Positions 10,439-17,853 of a DNA stretch of 64,000 nt are shown piece by piece. Below the pieces are notes generated by a model. The model had not been told where the DNA came from. It did not search any database and worked only from the letters and a program-made list of their open reading frames with translations. The stretch spans positions 310,001-374,000 of the forward strand of contig NZ_JAAQWN010000006.1 in assembly GCF_012985465.1 (NCBI RefSeq). The letters run 5' to 3'. Position numbers and translations under genes: made by a program. The DNA is from Pseudomonas sp. WS 5079. Its GTDB lineage: Bacteria > Pseudomonadota > Gammaproteobacteria > Pseudomonadales > Pseudomonadaceae. Position 1 is the first letter of the stretch; every line of letters begins with the position of its first letter.

Positions 10439-10735
10439 TCAGGGATAACCCAACACCTGCTTGACCTGCACCAGGTTGCGCTCGATCCAGCCGCGGTCAA
10501 TCGCCCCCCAGTCGCGAATCCGATAGCGCCCGGCATGATTGCGGGCACCCTCTTCCTGCTCGAACTCACAGACGATATCCAGGTCCGCCAACGCGGCGAT
10601 GGTGTCCTGCGCCGTGCGCCGGGGCATGCCGGTCACCTCGGTCAGCGCCGGGACGCTGCTGGCCAATTGGCTATCGATCAGGTACGCCACATACAGGCGG
10701 CGGTAGAAACTGCTCTTGGTCTTGCTGACATCCAT
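10439..10735 (-). CDS. Small winged helix-turn-helix protein
   Basis: The 98-aa protein has a clear wHTH pattern (LASSVPALTEVTGMPRRTAQ, DTIAALADLDIVCEFEQ) and no other domain. It probably binds DNA as a dimer; its targets are unknown. The start ATG has an excellent AGAGGAAG site. It begins 17 bp downstream of the YgjP-like protease gene stop on the same strand, so the two are probably one operon, and it could regulate or modulate that unit. I do not recognise a named family. Confidence 0.75.
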   Translation of the reverse strand: MDVSKTKSSFYRRLYVAYLIDSQLASSVPALTEVTGMPRRTAQDTIAALADLDIVCEFEQEEGARNHAGRYRIRDWGAIDRGWIERNLVQVKQVLGYP

Positions 10736-10752
10736 GCTCGCTTCCTCTCGAT

Positions 10753-11259
10753 TCAATCCCGCGCCGCGCCTAGCAAGTCGCGATAGGTCAGGTACACCCG
10801 CAGGTCGAATTCCACCTGGTGGTAGCCGGGCAACATGTATTCGCAAAGTTTATAGAACGCCTTGTTGTGGTCCGATTCCTTGAAGTGCGCCAGTTCGTGG
10901 ACAACGATCATCTTCAGGAACTGCGGCGCCGCGTCCTTGAACAACGCGGCGATGCGGATCTCTTTCTTGGCCTTGAGATTGCCGCCCTGCACCCGCGAGA
11001 TCGTGGTGTGCAGGCCCAGGGCGCGGTGGGTCAGGTCCAGGCGGTTGTCGAACAGCACTTTGTCGATGGCCGGCGCGTTGCGCAGGTGCTCCTGCTTCAG
11101 GGCCAGGGCGTAGCTGTACAACGCCTTGTCACTTTGCACCCCATGACGCTCGGGGTAGCGCTGTTGCAGGTAGTCGCCCAGTTGATCCTTGGCGATCATT
11201 TGGCGCACTTGCTCTTGCAGGGCGGCGGGATAGGCCTGGAGGTATTTCAACGCAGTCAT
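10753..11259 (-). CDS. YgjP-like zinc metallopeptidase (M48/DUF45)
   Basis: This 168-aa cytoplasmic protein carries the zinc site HELAHFKESDH (HExxH plus a third His), characteristic of the YgjP/DUF45 family, which resembles the WSS1/SprT peptidases. Substrates are unknown. It has no signal peptide or membrane segment. It is the promoter-proximal gene of a two-gene unit with the small wHTH protein. Confidence 0.85.
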   Translation of the reverse strand: MTALKYLQAYPAALQEQVRQMIAKDQLGDYLQQRYPERHGVQSDKALYSYALALKQEHLRNAPAIDKVLFDNRLDLTHRALGLHTTISRVQGGNLKAKKEIRIAALFKDAAPQFLKMIVVHELAHFKESDHNKAFYKLCEYMLPGYHQVEFDLRVYLTYRDLLGAARD

Positions 11260-11301
11260 GGGTTCGAACGGCAGGGGCGTGAGGCCGCCAGTGTAGCGAA
11301 T

Positions 11302-13422
11302 TCAGCAAGGGCCTGCCCGTAGCGCGAAAAGCTGCGGCCACTGGCAAATATCCTCAGCCGTCAGGGGCGGGGCCACCAGCGGTCCCTGGATAAACTGGCA
11401 GCCATTGGCCTGCAGCCAGTGGCATTGCTCCAGGGTTTCCACACCTTCGGCGATCACCAGCAAGCCGAAGTGCCCGCACAGCTCGATAATGCTGCGGGCC
11501 AGCGCCGCCTCCCGCGGCGAGCCGAGCACGCGGGCGACCAGGCCGGGGTCGAGCTTGAGCGTGTCGAACTCCAGGTCACGCAGATGCGCCAGGGAGCAGT
11601 TGCCCGAACCAAAGTCATCCAAGGCTATGCGCACGCCCAGGCGCCGTAGCTGCTTGAGCTGCTTGATGGACTCTTCAATGTTGTGCATCAGGCTTTCTTC
11701 GGCGATTTCCACTTCCAGTTGTCGCCCGTGCAGCCCATGTCGCTCCAGTGCCTGCTGCAGTTGAGCCACCAGGTTGGGCATATTGAACTGGCTGCTGCTC
11801 AGGCTCACGCTGAGCACCCAGTCGTCACGCATGACTGGGGCCCAGGCCTGTCGCGCCAATGCCACCTGGTGGTAGATCCAACTGCTGAGCTGGCTAATCA
11901 ACCGCGCCTCTTCCAGCAAGGGCAGGAACAACCCGGGCGGCACATCGCCAACACTGGGGTGCTGCCAGCGCAACAAGGCTTCGACCCCGCGCAAGTGCCC
12001 GTCCACCAGGGACACTTGGGGCTGGTACACCAACGTCACCTGCTTGTTGTCGATGGCCTCGCGCACACTGCTTTCTAGCATCAGGCGCGAGCGGGCCCGG
12101 CCGTTCATTTCCTGATCGTAATAGCGATATTGCTGACGCCCTGCCCGCTTGGCTTCGTACATGGCGATGTCGGCGGCGCGCAGCAGGCCAGTGAGATCGC
12201 GCCCGCAATCGGGGAAAGTGGCAATGCCGATACTGACCCCCAGCATCACTTCCAGGCCGTCTACCTGCTGGCAGATCGACACTCGCTCGATCAGTTGTTC
12301 GGCGAGCTTGGCGGCCTGCTCCGGGTATTGCAGTTCCAGCAACGCGACAAACTCATCCCCCCCGAGGCGGCCAAGAATGTCGCAACTGCGCAGGCACAGC
12401 TCCAACTGCTCCGAGACCCAGCGCAGCACCCGGTCGCCGGCGTCGTGCCCCACGGAATCATTGACCCGCTTGAAGCCGTCCAGGTCCATGTACAGCAGCA
12501 CCGTGGCCAGCTCGCTGCGCTCGTTGCGCAGCAGGATCGTCTCCACGGTCTGGTAAAAACCCCGCCGGTTGAGCAGACCGGTGAGGGGGTCGGTGACGGC
12601 CTGGGACTCCAATTGCTGATGCAGGTGCCGTACTTGCGACATGTCCTGCACAGTCACCACCATGGCCTTCTGCTCGCGGGGCAAGGGCGCACAGGACATC
12701 GCCACCGGCAGTTGCTGGCCGGGCGCGGTACGCAGGATCGCATCGTGCAGGCGCCAGGTTTCGCCGCGCAGGTAGCCGGCGTATAGCTCGCAGCCGAACC
12801 AGTCGGGCATATGGGGTTTTTGCAGGTAGCCGAGGAACGCCCGGCCTTGCAGTTCATCCACCGTGGCATTGAGCAATCGCGAAATAGCCGGGTTGGCGTA
12901 GCTGATCACCCCGTCTTCGCCCACCACCAGGATGCCCTCGGCGGCGTTGTCGAGCACCGAGGCATTGAAGGCACGGGCCAGTTCCAGGTCATGACTCAAG
13001 CGCTGCAAGGCCCGCCGGTTGCGCTGATGCTCCAGCAGGGCCTGGACCTTGGGCTTGAGGATCTGCGGGTCGAATGGCTTGAACAGGTAGTCGATGGCAC
13101 CGCTGGCATAGCCTTCCAGCACGGCGGCGGGCGATTGCTCATTGGCACTCAAGAAAATGATCGGAGTCATGCGGGTGCGCTGGCTGCCGCGCATCAAGCG
13201 CGCCACTTCGAAGCCGTCCATGCCCGGCATTCGCACATCCAGCAGCACCAGGTCGACGTCACGTTCGAGCAGCAGCCCCAGGGCTTCCTCGCCGGAAGCC
13301 GCCGTCACCACCTGCCAGTCGTCGCGCTGCAGGAGCGCGCGCATGCTGATCAGGTTTTCCGGGTAGTCATCGACCACCAGGAGCACTGAACAGCCGTCGG
13401 CCGGGGTTGGAACGGATTCCAT
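11302..13422 (-). CDS. Response regulator with PAS, GGDEF and EAL domains
   Basis: This 706-aa protein has a REC domain (about 10-130; VVDDYPEN, phosphoacceptor in LVLLDVRMPGMDG, FKPFD), a PAS domain (about 150-260), GGDEF (about 275-435) and EAL (about 450-700). The cyclase signature GRLGGDEF is intact and an RSCD inhibitory site sits five residues before it, so it should make c-di-GMP under product control. In the EAL domain EALLRW, the DDFGSG loop, the Lys of LKLDP and AEGVET are present. The usual SVNLS metal-ligand Asn is Ser (residue 540, SVSLS), so phosphodiesterase activity may be weak or lost. No histidine kinase is adjacent. Confidence 0.92.
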   Translation of the reverse strand: MESVPTPADGCSVLLVVDDYPENLISMRALLQRDDWQVVTAASGEEALGLLLERDVDLVLLDVRMPGMDGFEVARLMRGSQRTRMTPIIFLSANEQSPAAVLEGYASGAIDYLFKPFDPQILKPKVQALLEHQRNRRALQRLSHDLELARAFNASVLDNAAEGILVVGEDGVISYANPAISRLLNATVDELQGRAFLGYLQKPHMPDWFGCELYAGYLRGETWRLHDAILRTAPGQQLPVAMSCAPLPREQKAMVVTVQDMSQVRHLHQQLESQAVTDPLTGLLNRRGFYQTVETILLRNERSELATVLLYMDLDGFKRVNDSVGHDAGDRVLRWVSEQLELCLRSCDILGRLGGDEFVALLELQYPEQAAKLAEQLIERVSICQQVDGLEVMLGVSIGIATFPDCGRDLTGLLRAADIAMYEAKRAGRQQYRYYDQEMNGRARSRLMLESSVREAIDNKQVTLVYQPQVSLVDGHLRGVEALLRWQHPSVGDVPPGLFLPLLEEARLISQLSSWIYHQVALARQAWAPVMRDDWVLSVSLSSSQFNMPNLVAQLQQALERHGLHGRQLEVEIAEESLMHNIEESIKQLKQLRRLGVRIALDDFGSGNCSLAHLRDLEFDTLKLDPGLVARVLGSPREAALARSIIELCGHFGLLVIAEGVETLEQCHWLQANGCQFIQGPLVAPPLTAEDICQWPQLFALRAGPC

Positions 13423-13741
13423 GCTGCATCTCTTCCTTGAGGGTTCATTCCGGTCATTTTTGCGACAAAACCGGACACTTAATGTGGAGTCACTCTAGCC
13501 CTGGATCCAATAAAGCAGAAGGCGCGACGATGCCATCATTGCGCCAAAAGGCCACACAACCGACTAACGGTCAGCGCCTACAGCCCACGGACTACGGGAA
13601 AGATGGCTTTTTGACAGACTATTGACGCCAATAAACCGCCTAAAACTTGTTAACAAACAGTTACCAGCCGCTTATAAAGAACGCGCCAATCCACGGGCCA
13701 AAGCCTTTTGACCCTTCTTTCGTACAGTAAAGGCGCACCCC
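13423..13741 (+). promoter_or_regulatory. Intergenic region with sigma70-like promoter for the PL7 gene
   Basis: In this 319-bp gap, TTAACA at 13650-13655 and TATAAA at 13673-13678 are separated by 17 bases, a good sigma70 promoter about 60 bases before the alginate-lyase ATG. A 72-codon open frame at 13407-13625 has no ribosome site or recognisable content and is not called. No other feature is seen. Confidence 0.55.
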
Positions 13742-14407
13742 ATGATTGATCTGTCCACCTGGAACCTGAGCATCCCTGTTGGCACCCCGCCAGCCACCAT
13801 CGACACCCCCAAGCTGCTCAGTGGTTTCAAAGGCAAATACTTCCAGGCCGAAGGCAGCAGCGTGCAATTCTGGTCCCCGGTGACCGGTACCCGTACCGAA
13901 AACGCCATCTACCCGCGCAGCGAACTGCGGGAAACCTATGCCGACGGCCGGCTGCGCAACTGGACCTATCCCGAAGCCGACAATTACCTGCGCGCCACCC
14001 TGGCCATCAACCAGGTGCCCTCTTCGGGCAAGATCGTGATCGGCCAGATTCACGCCTATGACAGCCAGAAACCGCTGGTCAAAGTCGAATACCAGTACAA
14101 GGAAAAAACCCAGACCGGCAACATCGTCGCCAAGGTGCGCATGCGCCCGGACGACAGCAAGGGCCGGGTAATTATCGTGGCCGAGAATGTGCCCCTGGGG
14201 CGCAACTTCACCTACGTCATTCACCTGAACAAAGCTGGCTTGTTGAGCATCGAGGCGGCCAACGGCCAATGGAACGAACGCCTCGGCGCGGCCTGGGGCA
14301 AAAAGCCGTTGTACTTCAAGGCCGGTGTGTACGTGCAAGACAACAGTGGCGACAGCAAAGAGGGCGGCAAAGTGACGTTTGCCAAGCTGGATATCGATCA
14401 CAACTGA
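13742..14407 (+). CDS. PL7-family alginate lyase, no signal peptide
   Basis: This 221-aa jelly-roll lyase has all three PL7 signatures: RSELRE (residues 59-64), QIH (102-104) and YFKAGVYVQ (191-199), with the catalytic Gln102, His104 and Tyr197. PL7 enzymes cleave alginate by beta-elimination; the QIH form is often linked to guluronate-containing links. The protein starts directly in the fold (MIDLSTWNLSIPVG) with no export signal, so it should be cytoplasmic or released by lysis. It stands alone, away from any alginate biosynthesis gene. The ribosome site is weak. Confidence 0.9.
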   Translation: MIDLSTWNLSIPVGTPPATIDTPKLLSGFKGKYFQAEGSSVQFWSPVTGTRTENAIYPRSELRETYADGRLRNWTYPEADNYLRATLAINQVPSSGKIVIGQIHAYDSQKPLVKVEYQYKEKTQTGNIVAKVRMRPDDSKGRVIIVAENVPLGRNFTYVIHLNKAGLLSIEAANGQWNERLGAAWGKKPLYFKAGVYVQDNSGDSKEGGKVTFAKLDIDHN

Positions 14408-14538
14408 CAGTCTGATCATTCTCACGACGCTTTAGGACAGAACCGCGACCCTGGGTCTCGACTTTCTTGTAGGACAATTCGAGTATGGCGCCGCGCACGC
14501 GCAATGCTTACCTATAAGAAAGTCATGGAGACTCATCA

Positions 14539-15768
14539 ATGCCCTTCACTCGCACCCTACTCGCCCTGTCCATGGGCATGGTTCTGCTGCAAAACCCGGC
14601 CTTCGCGGCCCCGCCGTTGTCGATGACCGACGGGGTGGCCCAGGTCAATATCCAGGACAGCAACGCCTGGGTTGAGATCAGCAAAGCCGCGTTTGAACAC
14701 AACATCCGCACCCTGCAAACCAGCCTCGCCGATAAGTCGAAAATCTGCGCCGTGCTCAAGGCCGACGCCTACGGCCACGGCATTGGCCTGCTGATGCCAT
14801 CGGTGATCAAGCTCGGCGTGCCTTGCGTGGGCGTGGCCAGCAATGAAGAAGCCCGCGTGGTACGCGAAAGCGGCTTCAAGGGCCAACTGATCCGCGTGCG
14901 CACCGCCGCCCTCAGCGAACTGGAAGCGGCGCTGCCATACAACGTCGAAGAGCTGGTGGGCAACCTCGACTTCGCCGTGCGCGCCAGCCTGATCGCCGAG
15001 CATCACGGCCGCCCGCTGGTGGTGCACCTGGGCCTGAACTCCAGTGGCATGAGCCGCAACGGCGTGGAAATGACCACCGCCCAGGGCCGCCGCGACGCCG
15101 TAGCCATCACCAAGGTGCCAAACCTGGAGGTGAAGGCGATCATGACCCACTTCGCCGTCGAAGACGCCGCCGACGTACGCGCCGGCCTCAAGGCCTTCAA
15201 CGAGCAGGCCAACTGGCTGATCAACGTCGCCCAACTGGACCGCAGCAAAATCACCCTGCACGCCGCCAACTCCTTCGCCACCCTGGAAGTGCCCGAGTCC
15301 CGCCTGGACATGGTGCGCCCCGGCGGCCTGCTGTTCGGCGACACCGTGCCGTCGTTTACCGAATACAAACGAGTGATGCAGTTCAAATCCCACGTGGCTT
15401 CGGTCAACAGCTACCCCAAGGGCAACACCGTCGGCTATGACCGCACCTACACCCTGGCGCGTGATTCGAAACTGGCGAACATCACCGTGGGCTATTCCGA
15501 CGGCTATCGCCGGGCGTTCACCAACAAAGGCATCGTGCTGATCAATGGCCATCGCGTGCCGGTGGTGGGCAAGGTGTCGATGAACACGCTGATGGTGGAT
15601 GTGACGGACGTGCCGACCGTGAAGAGCGGCGATGAGGTGGTGTTGTTTGGCAAGCAGGGGAATGTGCAGACGACCCAGGCGGAGGTAGAGGATATTAACG
15701 GGGCGTTGTTGGCGGACCTTTATACGGTGTGGGGTAATTCCAATCCCAAGGTTCTTGTCGATCAATAA
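14539..15768 (+). CDS. bsr: Periplasmic broad-specificity amino-acid racemase
   Basis: The 409-aa product is an Alr-fold PLP racemase with an N-terminal signal peptide (cleavage after AFA). It is nearly collinear with the P. putida broad-spectrum racemase (SNAWVEISKAA, VLKADAYGHGIG with PLP Lys74, LNSSGMSRNGVEM, NTVGYDRTYTLA with the catalytic Tyr). Such enzymes racemise Lys, Arg and other L-amino acids in the periplasm, feeding D-amino-acid release and catabolism. ATG follows GGAGA. It is monocistronic with a strong terminator; a dgu D-glutamate operon lies 28 kb downstream. Confidence 0.92.
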   Translation: MPFTRTLLALSMGMVLLQNPAFAAPPLSMTDGVAQVNIQDSNAWVEISKAAFEHNIRTLQTSLADKSKICAVLKADAYGHGIGLLMPSVIKLGVPCVGVASNEEARVVRESGFKGQLIRVRTAALSELEAALPYNVEELVGNLDFAVRASLIAEHHGRPLVVHLGLNSSGMSRNGVEMTTAQGRRDAVAITKVPNLEVKAIMTHFAVEDAADVRAGLKAFNEQANWLINVAQLDRSKITLHAANSFATLEVPESRLDMVRPGGLLFGDTVPSFTEYKRVMQFKSHVASVNSYPKGNTVGYDRTYTLARDSKLANITVGYSDGYRRAFTNKGIVLINGHRVPVVGKVSMNTLMVDVTDVPTVKSGDEVVLFGKQGNVQTTQAEVEDINGALLADLYTVWGNSNPKVLVDQ

Positions 15769-15811
15769 ACTACAGCAACCCTGTGGGTTGATACTTTCAA
15801 ATCCTGCCCAC

Positions 15812-15839
15812 AAAAAACCCGCATCTCTGCGGGTTTTTT
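15812..15839 (+). terminator. Rho-independent terminator of bsr
   Basis: A CCCGCA/TGCGGG stem with a TCTC loop is flanked by A6 and T6 runs, so it can work in both directions. Its right arm is included in the direct repeat that bounds the islet. Confidence 0.9.
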
Positions 15840-15867
15840 ATTAATACCTAAAGCTTAGTTAACCCTG
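15829..15867 (+). repeat. Left copy of 39-bp direct repeat
   Basis: It starts GCGGGTTTTTTATTAA and ends AAGCTTAGTTAACC plus three bases. It matches 17815-17853 at 36 of 39 positions by direct alignment. It includes a copy of the fba stop-codon region although no fba gene is here. Confidence 0.85.
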
Positions 15868-16086
15868 TTATTAATTTTAAATACCACTTCAAATTTACCG
15901 CTCTCACACAACTTACATTTCCTAATAACAACCATTCCAAAAAAATCTAAAAAACTGTCATTTCTTACAGATGAAAGCAACAGTTAACGCCCCTATCATT
16001 CTCCTCGCACCACCCAGGAAGGGTGAAGCTGGAAACCGGGATTTATCTAATTCACCCACCAACTTTATTTAATAAAGGAATATGCA

Positions 16087-16344
16087 ATGACCATTTCAAT
16101 CAACTATGCACAAAGCACTTCAACCGGGACCATTACCGTCGGTGGTACAGGCGCAGCACCAAATACTGTTCTAAACGTACAGCAAGCCAACACCGGATAT
16201 CTCTATGGGCAAATGACCTCAAGTTATGATGGTAGTTTTGCTGGAACATTTGCAGGTGTACCTTCAGGCACACGACAAGACTTGACGATCTACGATACAA
16301 CCATCGGTCGATACACGCCTTACTATTATGTAGACGTCCGATAA
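16087..16344 (+). CDS. Small hypothetical protein, possible beta-sandwich
   Basis: The 85-aa product is unrecognised. ATG follows AAAGGA at a suitable distance, and a strong terminator lies 56 bp after the stop, so it looks like a real single gene. The sequence is rich in Gly, Thr, Ser and Tyr with alternating beta-like stretches (GTITVGGTGAAPNTVLNV, DLTIYDTT, YYYVDVR), which suggests an Ig-like or jelly-roll fold. It has no Cys, signal peptide or membrane segment. It lies in the AT-rich islet and is probably acquired. Confidence 0.65.
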   Translation: MTISINYAQSTSTGTITVGGTGAAPNTVLNVQQANTGYLYGQMTSSYDGSFAGTFAGVPSGTRQDLTIYDTTIGRYTPYYYVDVR

Positions 16345-16400
16345 GAAGCATCCCTCTGAGCACTATAAAAGCAACCGAAGGAAGCTTGCTCAAACATCGC

Positions 16401-16432
16401 TACAAAAAAGCCCGCGTCGCTGCGGGCTTTTT
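16401..16432 (+). terminator. Rho-independent terminator
   Basis: An AAAAAGCCCGC stem pairs with GCGGGCTTTTT around a GTCGCT loop, 56 bp after the 85-aa gene. Confidence 0.92.
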
Positions 16433-16443
16433 CCATTGAGGAT

Positions 16444-16592
16444 AAAGGGGACGGATCTTTTTTGGCACCATTTTTACTGCTATACGTCTACCCGATTACA
16501 CGGGCGTGGGAGGATCGATGCCCAATCTGGCCAGAGTTGCATTGCCTAAAAACCCGCATCAGATGGTCCAGCGCAGCCATAACAAACAGATC
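16444..16592 (+). pseudogene. Remnant of a Y1 (IS200/REP-type) transposase 5' end
   Basis: ATG 16518 opens with MPNLARVALPKNPHQMVQRS and then HNKQ, the typical N-terminus of Y1 tyrosine transposases (pattern R-x-x-x-P-x-x-P-H-x-x-x-Q-R-x-x-N). After about 25 codons the similarity stops and no catalytic HUH or Tyr region follows, so it is a fragment. AAAGGGGACGGATCT at 16444-16458 is a sequence often found at the edge of such elements and recurs at 17012. Identification rests on the short N-terminal pattern. Confidence 0.6.
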
Positions 16593-16717
16593 TTATTAAC
16601 CACAAGTGCAATCACGAAAAAATATAAAAAAGCCACCAATACTGTGAGATTTCACAGTAGAGACAGTTATAAAAAAAACTACCTTAAGGACTCAGATCAA
16701 TCCAGATGAGAAAAATC

Positions 16718-16987
16718 ATGAAAAACTCAATCCTTACGAAGTTATTAAATTCAGGAAAAAACCTCACCCCGGCAGCTTTCCTTGCTTGCACCCTAGCGGT
16801 GTCTGCTCCAGCCCATGCACAGGAGGATACATACATATGCAATATATCGTTACCTGGCAACCCAATTTCAACTGTCAAAGCAACGTCTGCAAGTGAGGCA
16901 GAAAAAAAAGTAAAAGCGGAAATGGCGGGCACCGCCCAAAAAATTTACGGCATAACATCCCTTAATGTTACTTGCGTAAAAAAGTGA
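16718..16987 (+). CDS. Small secreted hypothetical protein with two cysteines
   Basis: The product is 89 aa (93 if ATG 16706 is used). It has a basic N-terminus, a hydrophobic core and an ACTLAVSAPAHA cleavage site, so the mature periplasmic protein is about 55 residues starting near QEDTYIC. Two Cys in the mature part (YIC near its start, VTC near the C-terminus) could form a disulfide. The middle (ATSASEAEKKVKAEMAG) looks helical. No family is recognised. It is AT-rich, inside the islet, with a weak GAGA ribosome site for ATG 16718. Confidence 0.6.
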   Translation: MKNSILTKLLNSGKNLTPAAFLACTLAVSAPAHAQEDTYICNISLPGNPISTVKATSASEAEKKVKAEMAGTAQKIYGITSLNVTCVKK

Positions 16988-17011
16988 ACAAGCCATAACG
17001 ATAAAGAGGGT

Positions 17012-17090
17012 AAAGGGGACGGATCTGTTAGATTCCATAGAGTACTGACGCCCCATAAGGGTGGGTTAGTTAAATAGATCTGTCCCCATT
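17012..17090. repeat. Mini inverted-repeat element (GGGGAC-GTCCCC)
   Basis: AAAGGGGACGGATCTGTT at the left is the imperfect inverse of AAATAGATCTGTCCCCATT at the right, about 45 bases apart, with an internal CCCC/GGG pairing. The left end repeats the 16444 sequence. It is probably a non-autonomous relic of the Y1-transposase element. Confidence 0.6.
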
Positions 17091-17259
17091 ATCGATATTC
17101 TTCCATTTTATCCTCAATAGCGAAAGAGTCTAAAGACTGCAGCTTTTGACAGGTTTAACTTGGTTTTTGTTGGTTTATTTTTGTTGTGTGGTCTTTGGTG
17201 ATTAAGGATGAGCCACAAAGTGTGTTTATTTCGCTAACATTTAGGTGAGGTTTAAAGTC

Positions 17260-17721
17260 ATGGAATATAATTTTGTACAAGCACCACATGTAGGCACTGC
17301 AACTGCAAGGGCTTTGGCTCACCGGGACTTTCTTAAAAATCCTGAAGACTCGACAAAGAAACTTTTTATATCTCTTGGGGGTTGGACACCGGAAGACCCT
17401 TTATCTTATGAAGAGACACAAGTGCTTCAGCAGCATGACCAACAATGGGCTGAATTTACTAATCATCATTACTTCTTTGAAGAAACCATCTCAGATGCTC
17501 AAAGAATCAGTTATATAGTCGGGCATCGCGGTGGAGACGAGTTTCCAGGCGTTACAGGCGCCGCTAATTATGAGGAACTGGCATCTGGGGTCTTGTCGCA
17601 ATTAAGAGCCGGTACTTATAAACGAGGAAGTGGTGCTGCATATTCCTTGGATGATTTTGAAAAAAATGTGAAGGCGAGCAATAAAAGCAAGTTGAAATCA
17701 GGATGGTTGCGAAAAGAATGA
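17260..17721 (+). CDS. Unrecognised 153-aa protein in the AT-rich islet
   Basis: I do not recognise this protein. ATG 17260 has GAGG nine bases upstream, and a stem-loop terminator follows 47 bases after the stop. The product is soluble, charged and without signal peptide or membrane segment. It has a central acidic, aromatic stretch (EFTNHHYFFEE), GHRGGDEFPGVTGAANYEEL and a basic C-terminus (ASNKSKLKSGWLRK) that could touch nucleic acid or a partner. Codon use is AT-rich compared with neighbours, which supports transfer. No toxin, immunity or enzyme motif could be assigned. Confidence 0.7.
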   Translation: MEYNFVQAPHVGTATARALAHRDFLKNPEDSTKKLFISLGGWTPEDPLSYEETQVLQQHDQQWAEFTNHHYFFEETISDAQRISYIVGHRGGDEFPGVTGAANYEELASGVLSQLRAGTYKRGSGAAYSLDDFEKNVKASNKSKLKSGWLRKE

Positions 17722-17767
17722 TTTTGCTGCGGTTTCGCCTTGCGTTGCCAGGTGTTTCACGCATCTA

Positions 17768-17825
17768 TAAAAAACCCGCAGGAATCAGGCTGCGTTTTCA
17801 CACAGCCTGAAGAGGCGGGTTTTTT
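17768..17825. terminator. Bidirectional terminator between the islet and fba
   Basis: An AAAAAACCCGC arm pairs with GCGGGTTTTTT across an inner CAGGCTG/CAGCCTG hairpin. It serves the 153-aa gene on + and fba on -. Confidence 0.88.
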
Positions 17826-17853
17826 ATTAACACCTGAAGCTTAGTTAACCTTG
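17815..17853 (+). repeat. Right copy of 39-bp direct repeat, overlapping fba 3' end
   Basis: This is the partner of 15829-15867 (36/39 identical). It contains the right arm of the terminator and the last four codons and stop of fba on the minus strand, so it is the likely original copy. Confidence 0.85.

Larger units (their letters stand above)
15829..17853. other. AT-rich islet between 39-bp direct repeats
   Basis: This segment of about 2 kb is visibly AT-rich with non-Pseudomonas codon use and lies between bsr and fba. It is bounded by direct repeats at 15829-15867 and 17815-17853. It holds three unrecognised genes (16087, 16718 and 17260, all +), two terminators, a truncated Y1-transposase start and a small GGGGAC...GTCCCC inverted element. 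It carries no integrase. The right repeat overlaps the native fba stop codon, so the left one looks like a duplication made when the islet entered; this is inference. Confidence 0.7.

Noticed and set aside
13407..13625. Possible 72-aa gene upstream of the PL7 lyase
   Set aside because: It overlaps the start of the GGDEF-EAL gene on the other strand and lacks a ribosome site or recognisable sequence.
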